Assembly (NCBI GenBank): GCA_018239675.1
Contig: JAFEGX010000043.1
Coordinates: 1-53,531 of the forward strand
Origin: Verrucomicrobiota bacterium
GTDB lineage: Bacteria > Verrucomicrobiota > Verrucomicrobiia > Opitutales > Opitutaceae
Reading direction: 5' to 3'
DNA: 53,531 bases
Shown here: piece after piece, positions 1 through 8,099 of the stretch
Layout of the letters: every line of letters begins with the position of its first letter
How positions within the stretch are numbered: the stretch's first letter is position 1
Program-made: the position numbers and the translations under genes
Notes under the pieces: generated by a model
Seen by the model: only the letters and a program-made list of their open reading frames with translations
The model's database searches: none
What the model was told of the DNA's origin: nothing

Positions 1-38
1 AAGAAAAAAGCCGCGCCTCGGGGCGCAGCTTTTGTTTT
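1..38 (-). terminator. Intrinsic terminator after the superoxide dismutase gene
   Basis: An 8-bp GC-rich stem (10-17 pairing with 22-29, one mismatch) with a TCGG loop is followed on the minus strand by a T-run (bases 9 to 3). It lies about 20 bp past the stop of the minus-strand dismutase gene. The plus strand also has a T-rich tail after the stem (30-38), so it may work in both directions. Confidence 0.75.
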
Positions 39-56
39 CCGGCGGGGCCGGAATAA

Positions 57-689
<633 letters not shown>

Positions 690-770
690 GGTCGGAATGA
701 TGAGGGTTATCGAGGTTCAGGGAAAATTGATGCACCGGAGTCCGGGAGCGTCAACTGCCGAGGACGTTTC

Positions 771-946
771 GATTGCGGATCGCGGATTGCGAATTGCGGA
801 TTCCAGAGCCTGTCTTCCTCTAAGGCCCAGGACCTAACTAGACCCAGGCAGTCAAATGCCCCGACCTAACCGTCCGGCCAGAGACGCGCAGAACGACGGC
901 CTGCTGGGCAGGCAATCCGCAATTCGCAATCCGCGATCCGCAATTG
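771..946. repeat. Inverted pair of heptamer arrays, RATYGCG class (locus 1)
   Basis: The left arm (771-802) is four 7-bp words of the form RATYGCG (GATTGCG, GATCGCG, AATTGCG types) ending in GATT. The right arm (914-946) is its reverse complement and matches it perfectly over 31 bp. The 111-nt spacer has no gene. The right arm ends a few bases from the tadA stop codon. A transcript through the pair would fold into a long hairpin. Confidence 0.9.
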
Positions 947-948
947 AA

Positions 949-1473
949 CTAAGGCTCTTCCTCCCGCTTCAGCTTGAAGAAGGCCTGCAGCAGTTCGCGG
1001 CATTCGGCTTCCAAGACGCCGCCGGCGGTCAGGTCGAGGTGGTGGTTGATGCGGGCGAGGTCGTTGAGGTTGGTGGCCCCGCCGAGGCAGCCCATCTTCG
1101 GGTCCGGGACGGCAAAGCAGACGCGCTTGAGCCGGGACATCAGGGTGGCGCCGGCGCACATCGGGCAGGGCTCCTTCGTCACGTACAGCGTCGCGCCCTC
1201 CAGGCGCCAATTGCCCAGCTTGGCCGCGGCCTGGGTGATCGCGAGGATTTCGGCGTGGGCGGTGGGGTCGTGGGCTCCCTCGACCGTGTTGTGCGCGGTG
1301 CCGATCACCTCGCCGTCGAGCTCGATCACGGCGCCAATCGGCACCTCGTCTTCACGCCAGGCATCGATGGCCTGGTTGTAGGCAAGGCTCATGAAAAACG
1401 TGTCGTCGCGCTGGAGCTGTGACGGGAACCGTTTCTCAAACGGACAGGGCAGGGCGTGGCTCGGGTCGGACAT
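949..1473 (-). CDS. tadA: tRNA-specific adenosine deaminase (TadA-type nucleoside deaminase)
   Basis: Zinc-dependent deaminase expected to convert adenosine 34 of tRNA-Arg(ACG) to inosine. The catalytic core is intact: HAE at residues 73-75 (zinc ligand His73, proton-shuttle Glu75) and PCPMCAG with zinc ligands Cys103 and Cys106. At 174 aa it is slightly long because of about 25 extra N-terminal residues, so a start at Met28 (in FFMSLAYNQA) is also possible. Other nucleoside deaminases such as guanine deaminase share the fold; the TAHAE and PCPMCAGA forms favour TadA. Confidence 0.9.
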   Translation of the reverse strand: MSDPSHALPCPFEKRFPSQLQRDDTFFMSLAYNQAIDAWREDEVPIGAVIELDGEVIGTAHNTVEGAHDPTAHAEILAITQAAAKLGNWRLEGATLYVTKEPCPMCAGATLMSRLKRVCFAVPDPKMGCLGGATNLNDLARINHHLDLTAGGVLEAECRELLQAFFKLKREEEP

Positions 1474-1512
1474 CGGGGGCGGATTCCCCGGGGTCTCCGA
1501 GGTAAAGCCTTG

Positions 1513-1578
1513 CTTACGAGGGGCGTTTCCGCCTTACAAGGGGCTTTTATATCGCCTCACTCCCTATGATGCTATTCT
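1513..1578 (+). promoter_or_regulatory. Probable infA promoter region with a 20-bp-spaced direct repeat
   Basis: Two imperfect copies of a 16-bp element (1513-1528 and 1533-1548, 14 of 16 matching) lie 20 bp apart, close to two helical turns. They are followed by TATGAT (1565-1570) and TATTCT (1573-1578), either of which could be a -10 element. The infA start follows at 1597. No clear -35 box is seen. The spacing suggests a protein bound to one face of the helix, but no regulator is identified. Confidence 0.35.
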
Positions 1579-1596
1579 CGTCCCGGACCTTCCACC

Positions 1597-1857
1597 ATGG
1601 CTGACAACAACTCGATTGAAGTGGAGGGCAAGGTCGTCACCGTGCTGCCGGGCACGATGTTCAAGGTGCAGCTGGCGAATGGCCATGTGGTGCTGGCGCA
1701 CATCTCGGGCAAGCTCCGGAAGAATTTCATCAAGATCGCCGCGGGCGACACGGTGAAGATGGAGATGAGCCCCTACGATCTCGAGAAGGCCCGCATCACG
1801 TTCCGCGTCAAGGAGCAGAATTCCTCCTACACCCCGCCGCCGCGCCGCCGCTTCTGA
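1597..1857 (+). CDS. infA: Translation initiation factor IF-1
   Basis: S1-fold factor that binds the ribosomal A site during initiation. Residues 5-73 match the family from [20 protein letters not shown] through [11 protein letters not shown] to the [21 protein letters not shown] segment. At 86 aa it is about 14 residues longer than the common 72-aa form because of a basic, proline-rich tail ([11 protein letters not shown]). The ATG start follows a pyrimidine-rich leader without a clear Shine-Dalgarno sequence. The Xer gene follows 40 bp downstream. Confidence 0.97.
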   Translation: MADNNSIEVEGKVVTVLPGTMFKVQLANGHVVLAHISGKLRKNFIKIAAGDTVKMEMSPYDLEKARITFRVKEQNSSYTPPPRRRF

Positions 1858-1897
1858 TCCCGGTGCGGGTGCGGCGCTCCCGAAACTTTCCAGCGCC

Positions 1898-2821
1898 ATG
1901 CGGGTTGATCACAGCCGGGCTCCGGGCGCATTTGCCCAGGACATCGAGGCGTTCCTCGCCTTTCTCGGGCTCGAGCGCTCGCTCGCGCAGAACACCCTGG
2001 CCGCCTACCGCAGCGATCTCGACCAGGCCGCGGCGTTTCTGTCCGCCCAAGGCGCGGCCGACTGGCGCCGGGTCACGCGCGACCAGGCGGCCGCCTGGGT
2101 CCACTCGCTGAACCGCCGCGTCTGCGCGCCGGCCAGCCTCGCGCGCAAGCTCACCGCCCTCCGCGGCCTCGCGCGCTTCCTGTTGCGCGAGAAGCTCCGC
2201 GACGACGAGTTCACCGACCTGCTCCCGAGCCCGAAGCTGCCGCGCCGCATTCCCGGCACGCTCACGCCCGAGGAGGTGGGCCGCCTGCTCGCGGCACCCG
2301 CGGGCGGTGACGCGCGGGCGCTGCGAGATCGCGCGTTGCTCGAGCTCTTCTACTCGAGCGGACTCCGCGTGTCGGAGTTGGCCGCGCTCATGCTGCAGCA
2401 GGTCAATCTCGAGCAGGGTTTCGTGCGCGTCTTCGGCAAGGGTTCGAAGGAGCGGGTGGTCCCGATCGGGACCAAAGCCGCCGACGCCATGCAGACCTAC
2501 CTGCAGTCGGGCCGCCCATTGCTCGTCAAGAAGCAGACCGGCAGCCAGGTGTTCCTGAATCCCCGCGGCACGGCGCTCTCCCGGGTGGCGCTGTGGATGA
2601 TCGTGAAGAAAAACGCCGAGCGCGCGGGCATCACCAAGAGCGTCAAGCCACACGGGCTGCGTCACTCGTTCGCGACGCATCTCCTCAGTGGCGGCGCGGA
2701 CCTTCGCGCCATCCAGGAAATGCTCGGCCACGCCAGCATCTCTACCACCCAGATCTACACCGCAGTCGAATCACGGCGGCTGCTCGAGCAGCACGCAAAG
2801 TTTCATCCGCGGAACAAGTGA
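1898..2821 (+). CDS. xerD: Xer-type tyrosine recombinase (XerD-like)
   Basis: Site-specific recombinase that resolves chromosome dimers at dif with its partner. The SAM-like DNA-binding domain covers about residues 11-100 and the catalytic domain about 120-305. The active-site set is complete: Arg157 (SGLRVSEL), the Lys hairpin GKGSKER at 180-186, His252 and Arg255 (HGLRHSFATH), His278 (LGHAS) and nucleophile Tyr287 (TTQIYT). The ending RRLLEQHAKFHPR and the GADLRAIQEMLGH segment look more like XerD than XerC, but one Xer cannot be assigned firmly without its partner. At 307 aa the length is normal, and no integrase neighbourhood or attachment site is seen. Confidence 0.9.
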   Translation: MRVDHSRAPGAFAQDIEAFLAFLGLERSLAQNTLAAYRSDLDQAAAFLSAQGAADWRRVTRDQAAAWVHSLNRRVCAPASLARKLTALRGLARFLLREKLRDDEFTDLLPSPKLPRRIPGTLTPEEVGRLLAAPAGGDARALRDRALLELFYSSGLRVSELAALMLQQVNLEQGFVRVFGKGSKERVVPIGTKAADAMQTYLQSGRPLLVKKQTGSQVFLNPRGTALSRVALWMIVKKNAERAGITKSVKPHGLRHSFATHLLSGGADLRAIQEMLGHASISTTQIYTAVESRRLLEQHAKFHPRNK

Positions 2822-3110
2822 ACGGCCGCCCCGCATGCGGGCGGAGCGGCTCAGCAGACTAGCTGTCCGGCTGGGAAAATTGGGCCGCCTCATCGCATGT
2901 GTTGGGCGCGCTGACCGAATGGGAATGGCAGCGTCGGAGCCCAGGCCGACCCGATGGAGGAATCCCCCAACACTGCATGGGTGGATCTCCCCGGACGTCG
3001 AGGATTTGGGGCGACCGGGCAGCCCAAGTTTTTGCACATCATCGGCGTTTTCATTCTTTCAAGCGGGGAGAAATGCGGTTTATCCTGCGCGCCTCCCCTC
3101 CCAGGTGGCG

Positions 3111-6100
3111 ATGAACCTTACCCTAAAATTGAGGCGGATTGCCGGTCCGCTTTTTCTGGCTGGCGCATTCTTGGCGCTGGTGGCGACGGCCGCGGCGCAG
3201 ACGGTGCTCTCGGGCCTTTACAACGGTTCGGTTATCACGGGTGACATTATCCTGAACTCGAGCACCACCGCCACCTTTACCGGCGGGGTGACTTTTTCAG
3301 GCGCCAACGCAACGTTCGGGAATTACTCGACGCTTTATTGGTATCAGGACGGCACGCTGGCGGGCAAGAATCTCACCTTCGGCAGCGGTGGCGCATATGC
3401 GAGCCTGACGGTGGGCAATGGAACCCTCGGCAACACCCTGACGCTCGGATCGACCACGGCGACCAGCGGCTACGCCTATCTCTACGCCAACACCAATTCC
3501 ACGATCGTCAATCAGGGCACGATTTCCGGAAATATCTACCTCTACGGGACGACCGGCTCCACCCTCACGAATTCCGGCACGCTCAATCAGTCGAATGGCT
3601 CCGGATATTTCTACGGACCGAGCGCGACCAACGCCACGGGGGGTACGATCCTGGTCAATGGCAGCGGCAGTTTCAGTTTCGGCTATTACAGTGGCGAGAC
3701 GACGACGAATCAGTCGGGCGCGTCCATCATCGTCGATGGCTCCATTGCGGCCGCCTACCTGCACAGCCTGAACAACCAGGGCACCGTGACCGCCCAGAAT
3801 GGCGGCGTGGTCCGGTTCACCGGCAACAACACCACCGCGAGCCTCGGCAGCGTCACGCTTGCCTCCGGAGGCCATGCGCAGCTGGGCAACACGCTCGACA
3901 ACTCGGCGGCAACGCTGAATGGCCCGACGGGCGGCACTTACGAACTGGCCGGCGGCACGATCAGCGGCGGCACGATCGCGGCCGGGGCGCTCACCTTCAC
4001 CAATTCCGGCGGCACGCTTTCGGGCGTCACGTATACCGGCAATCTCGTCCTCCCGGGCAGCTCGTACTTCTCATTCACCGGTAACAGCACGTTCACCGGC
4101 TCGTCGCTCACGCTCGGCGACTATTCGTCGGTGAACTGGTCCCAGGATGCCACGCTGGCCGGCAAGACGCTCACCTTCGGCACCGGCGGCTACGCCTCCT
4201 TCAACGTGGGCAACGGCAATACCGTGACGTTTGATCCGGCGACGGCCCTCAATGGCTACATGTACGTCTATGGCTCGACTGGCGCGACGATCACGAACCA
4301 GGGCACGATGACCGGCAACGTCTACTTTTACGGCACGACCAGCGCGAATCTCACGAACCAGGGCACGATCAACCAGACGAGCGGGTCCGGCTACTTCTAC
4401 GCGCCGACCGCGACGAACGCTGCGGGCGGAGTGATCAACGTGAGCGCGGGTGCGAGCCTCACCTTTGGGTACTACAATGGCGAGACGACCACCAACCAGG
4501 CGGGCGGGTCGATCACCGTGGATGGAGCGGGCTCGTTCGTCTATCTGCACGGCCTCAACAATCTGGGCACGGTCACGGCGCAGAATGGCGGCGTGCTCCA
4601 GTTCACGGGCTCGATGCCGACTTCGTACCTGGGCAATGTTTCGCTCTCGTCCGGCGGCCTCGCGCGGCTCAACAACACCCTCGACAACACCGCGGCCACG
4701 CTGACCGCCCCGACCGGCGGCGCCTACCAGCTCTATGGCGGCACCATCAACAACGGCACGATCGGGGCCGGGGCCCTGACTTTCACCGGCAGCGGCGGCA
4801 CGCTCAGCGGGGTTAGCTTCACCGGCGATCTGGTCCTGCCGGGCTCGACCTACGTCACCTTTATCAACGGATCGACCTTCACCGGGGCCAACGCCACCAT
4901 CGGCAACTACGGCGAACTCGACTGGAATCAGAACGGTACCCTGGCCGGAAAGACCTTCACGATGGGCTCGGGCGGGGCCTATGGCGCGCTGCGGGTGAAC
5001 GGGGCCTATTCACTCGTGTTCGACAGCGCCACGTCGCTCACGGGTGATGTCTATCTCTACGGCAATTCCGGCGCGAGCATCACCAACCAGGGCACAATCA
5101 ACCAGACCAACGGTTACGGCTATTTCTACGCGCCCACGGCCGTCGTGGCCTCGGGCGGTCATGTGAACGTCACCAACGGCGCCACCCTCTACTTTGGCTA
5201 CTATACCGGCGAAACCACGCAGGTCGCCGCGGGCGGCAACGTGCTCGTGGATGGCACGAGTTCGATCGCCTACGTGCATGACATCATCAACCAGGGAACG
5301 CTCACCGCGCAGAACAGCGGAGTGCTCGATTTCACCGGCACGATGCTCACCACGGCCAATCTGGGAAACGTGGTTCTGAGCTCGGGCGGTCGGGCGCTGC
5401 TCAACGGCACGGTCGACAATACGGCGGCCACGCTCACCGCGCCGACCGGCGGGGTCTACGAACTGTATGGCGGCACGATCAGCAACGGCACGATCGCTTC
5501 GGGCGCCCTGACGTTCACCAGCAGCGGTGGCACGCTCAGCGGCGTCACGCTCAACGGCAACCTGAGCGTGCCGGACGGGACCTATGTCTACTTTGCCAAC
5601 GGCACCGGCTTTACCGGGACGTCGGCCTCGCTCGGGGCGTACTCCAACCTCTACTGGAACCAGAGCGGCACCATCGCGGGCAAGACGATCTCCTTCGGCG
5701 TGGGTTCGGCCTATGGATCGCTGTCGGTCAGCAACTCGGGCTCCCTGACGATTGACAGCGCCTCGGTCTTTTCGGGCGACCTCTATCTCTACGGCAACGC
5801 CGGGTCGACCATCACCAACCAAGGCATCGTCAACCAGACCACCGGCTACGGCTATTTTTACGGCCCGTCGGTCACGAACGCCGCCGGGGGCCAGATCAAC
5901 GTGAGCGGCGGCGCCACGATGTACCTCGGCTACTACAACGGCGAGTATCTGCATAATGCCGCCGGCGGCAGCATTACGGTCGATGGAGCCGGGTCCTACA
6001 TCTACCTTCACGGCATCGCCAACGACGGCCAGGTCACCGCCCAGAATGGCGGCATCGCGGTGTTCTCGGGCAACTACACGACCCCGACGGCATTCGGCTC

Positions 6101-8072
6101 GATCACCCTGGCCTCCGGCGGCCGGGCCCTGCTAGGGGGCGCCCTCGACAACACCGGGACCACCCTCAATGCGCCGACCGGCGGGGTCTACGAGCTGTAC
6201 GGCGGCACGATCAGCAACGGCACGATCGCCGCGGGCGCCCTGACCTTCACGAACAACGGCGGCACACTCAGCGGGACGACGTTCAATGGGAACCTGGTGG
6301 TGCCCGCCTCGACCTACGTCACCTTCAGCAACGGCGCGGCTTTCACCGGACTCACGGCCACGCTGGGATCCTACGCGACGGTTGATTGGTACCAGTCGGG
6401 CACGATCGCCGGCAAGGCCTTCACCTTGGGTAATTCCGGCGCGAACGCCTCCATCGATTTCGGGTCCGGCAACAACCTCGTCTTCGACAGCGCCACGTCG
6501 TTCACCGGCAACCTCAATCTCTACGGCTCGTCGGGCACGACCCTGACCAATCAGGGATCACTGGTCCAGAACTCGGGTTATGGCTACGTCTACCCCCCGG
6601 TTTTCATCAATGCCTCGGGCGGCTCGGTGAGCGTCACCAATGGGGCAACGTTGCATCTCGGCTACTACGGCAGCGACCAGGTCACCAATTCCACCGGGGC
6701 AGCCATCACGGTCGACGGCACGGGCTCGACGCTCTATTTCAACAACCTCCTGAACCAGGGCACGCTGACCGCCCAGAACAACGGTCAGGTGTATTTCAAC
6801 GGTTCGGCTCTGACCACCGCCGGGCTGGGCAGCATCACGCTCGCGTCCGGCGGGCGCGCGCTGCTCGGGGGCACGCTCGACAACACCTCGGCCACGCTGG
6901 CCGGCGTGACGGGGGGACTGCTCGAGCTGTACGGCGGCGTGATCAACAATGGCAGCATTGCCGCCGGTGAGCTCGGCTTCACCGGCAACGGCGGCGTGCT
7001 TAACAACGTCGCGATCGCCGGCGATCTCAACCTGCCTTCGTCCGCCTACGCCTATTTCCGCAACGGCACGAGCTTTGCCGGGACCAACGCGGTCCTGGCG
7101 AACTACGCCAGCCTGTACCTGGACGAGAGCACCGCGCTGATCAGCAAGAATGTCACGCTGGGGTACGGGGCGTCCCTGTATCTCGTGGGCGCCGGCCGTT
7201 CGTTGACCATCGACCCAGGCACGACAATCACGGGCAGCGCAAATGTCTACAGCGACGGGAGCGGCGGCAGCACGATCACGAACCAGGGCACGATCGTGCA
7301 GAACAACGGCTACGGCTACCTGTACGCCGGCAACTTCACGAATCAGGGGACGATCACCAGCACGTCGGGCTCGCTCTACCTGGGCTATAACTATTACGGC
7401 GGGTACACGTTCAACAACGCTGCGGGCGGTACCATCACGGTCAATGGCGGCACCGCGAGCCTGCTCTACACCACGACGAACCAGGGCACGATCAACGTCC
7501 AGAACGGCACGCTCTTCACCGCCGGCTACCTGACCAACTCCGGCACCGGCGTCATCGAGGGCTCGGGCACCATCAACGGCGGCCTCACCATGGCCGGCGG
7601 CACGCTGGCCCCGGGCAACTCGGTCGGCACGCTCACCTTTCAGAACGGCGTGCTCAACGTCGCGGGCGCTTCAACCCTTTTGATGGAAGTCAGCGGGGCG
7701 ACCGCGGACAAGATCGTGTTCTCGAGCCCGTCGTCCAACGTGGACATCGGCGCGGGCCTGCTCACGCTCAGCCTCCAGTTGCTCAGTGCGCCGACGCCGG
7801 GCACGACCTACACGCTGCTCCAGATCAGCGGCGGCACCAACACGCTGGTCGGCACGTTCGCCGGGCTGGCGAACTCGGGCGACTCGCTGACGGCCTCGTT
7901 CGCCTCGCAGAATTACACCTTCACGGTGAACTACCTTTCGACCGCGGTCACGATGGACTTCATCGCCGTCCCCGAGCCCGGCACCTACGCCCTGCTGGCC
8001 GCCGGCCTCGGCCTGCTCGGCCTCGGCTCGCGCCGCCTGCGCACGCGGGTGCGCGGTCTGCTCGGCCGCTAA
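3111..8072 (+). CDS. Giant repetitive PEP-CTERM surface protein with autotransporter-like passenger repeats
   Basis: A 1653-aa exported protein. I chose the ATG at 3111 because it begins a clear signal peptide (charged MNLTLKLRR, hydrophobic core, ATAAAQ cleavage site near residue 30); the frame is open further upstream but does not look coded. Residues about 40-1430 are Gly/Thr/Asn/Ser-rich modules of about 245 aa, each with GTLAGK-, YGGTI- and GGTLSGV-like segments, typical of a beta-helix. The part before the C terminus (GTLAPGNSVGTLTF, then a LLMEVSG...DKI segment) resembles the end of autotransporter passengers. There is no beta-barrel; the protein ends in VPEPGTY (about 1619-1625), a hydrophobic helix and an Arg-rich tail. 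PEP-CTERM tails are known substrates of exosortase, which is not in this window. It is convergent with the heparinase-like gene. Confidence 0.88.
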   Translation: MNLTLKLRRIAGPLFLAGAFLALVATAAAQTVLSGLYNGSVITGDIILNSSTTATFTGGVTFSGANATFGNYSTLYWYQDGTLAGKNLTFGSGGAYASLTVGNGTLGNTLTLGSTTATSGYAYLYANTNSTIVNQGTISGNIYLYGTTGSTLTNSGTLNQSNGSGYFYGPSATNATGGTILVNGSGSFSFGYYSGETTTNQSGASIIVDGSIAAAYLHSLNNQGTVTAQNGGVVRFTGNNTTASLGSVTLASGGHAQLGNTLDNSAATLNGPTGGTYELAGGTISGGTIAAGALTFTNSGGTLSGVTYTGNLVLPGSSYFSFTGNSTFTGSSLTLGDYSSVNWSQDATLAGKTLTFGTGGYASFNVGNGNTVTFDPATALNGYMYVYGSTGATITNQGTMTGNVYFYGTTSANLTNQGTINQTSGSGYFYAPTATNAAGGVINVSAGASLTFGYYNGETTTNQAGGSITVDGAGSFVYLHGLNNLGTVTAQNGGVLQFTGSMPTSYLGNVSLSSGGLARLNNTLDNTAATLTAPTGGAYQLYGGTINNGTIGAGALTFTGSGGTLSGVSFTGDLVLPGSTYVTFINGSTFTGANATIGNYGELDWNQNGTLAGKTFTMGSGGAYGALRVNGAYSLVFDSATSLTGDVYLYGNSGASITNQGTINQTNGYGYFYAPTAVVASGGHVNVTNGATLYFGYYTGETTQVAAGGNVLVDGTSSIAYVHDIINQGTLTAQNSGVLDFTGTMLTTANLGNVVLSSGGRALLNGTVDNTAATLTAPTGGVYELYGGTISNGTIASGALTFTSSGGTLSGVTLNGNLSVPDGTYVYFANGTGFTGTSASLGAYSNLYWNQSGTIAGKTISFGVGSAYGSLSVSNSGSLTIDSASVFSGDLYLYGNAGSTITNQGIVNQTTGYGYFYGPSVTNAAGGQINVSGGATMYLGYYNGEYLHNAAGGSITVDGAGSYIYLHGIANDGQVTAQNGGIAVFSGNYTTPTAFGSITLASGGRALLGGALDNTGTTLNAPTGGVYELYGGTISNGTIAAGALTFTNNGGTLSGTTFNGNLVVPASTYVTFSNGAAFTGLTATLGSYATVDWYQSGTIAGKAFTLGNSGANASIDFGSGNNLVFDSATSFTGNLNLYGSSGTTLTNQGSLVQNSGYGYVYPPVFINASGGSVSVTNGATLHLGYYGSDQVTNSTGAAITVDGTGSTLYFNNLLNQGTLTAQNNGQVYFNGSALTTAGLGSITLASGGRALLGGTLDNTSATLAGVTGGLLELYGGVINNGSIAAGELGFTGNGGVLNNVAIAGDLNLPSSAYAYFRNGTSFAGTNAVLANYASLYLDESTALISKNVTLGYGASLYLVGAGRSLTIDPGTTITGSANVYSDGSGGSTITNQGTIVQNNGYGYLYAGNFTNQGTITSTSGSLYLGYNYYGGYTFNNAAGGTITVNGGTASLLYTTTNQGTINVQNGTLFTAGYLTNSGTGVIEGSGTINGGLTMAGGTLAPGNSVGTLTFQNGVLNVAGASTLLMEVSGATADKIVFSSPSSNVDIGAGLLTLSLQLLSAPTPGTTYTLLQISGGTNTLVGTFAGLANSGDSLTASFASQNYTFTVNYLSTAVTMDFIAVPEPGTYALLAAGLGLLGLGSRRLRTRVRGLLGR
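3220..7540 (+). repeat. About six tandem modules of roughly 730-790 bp inside the PEP-CTERM gene
   Basis: The segment encoding GGTLSGV or a variant recurs near 4008, 4795, 5524, 6258 and 6989, giving periods of about 787, 729, 734 and 731 bp. A related first module begins near 3220. Some blocks are almost identical at the DNA level; for example 5470-5520 and 6200-6250 share a stretch of about 50 bases with few differences. This points to recent duplication or gene conversion between modules. Confidence 0.8.
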
Positions 8073-8099
8073 GCCCGGCCTTGGCGTCACCTTCGGCGC

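Noticed and set aside
2823..2846. Palindrome CCGCCCCGCATGCGGGCGG after the Xer gene as a terminator
   Set aside because: There is no T-run on either side; the GC-rich symmetry alone is weak evidence.
2688..3110. Upstream extension of the PEP-CTERM protein from 2688
   Set aside because: It overlaps the Xer gene in another frame and would bury the clear signal peptide that starts at 3111.
7683..7725. VSGAT near the C terminus of the PEP-CTERM giant as a flavin acceptor
   Set aside because: The context matches the end of autotransporter passengers (LLMEVSG...DKI), and no acceptor fold is present.
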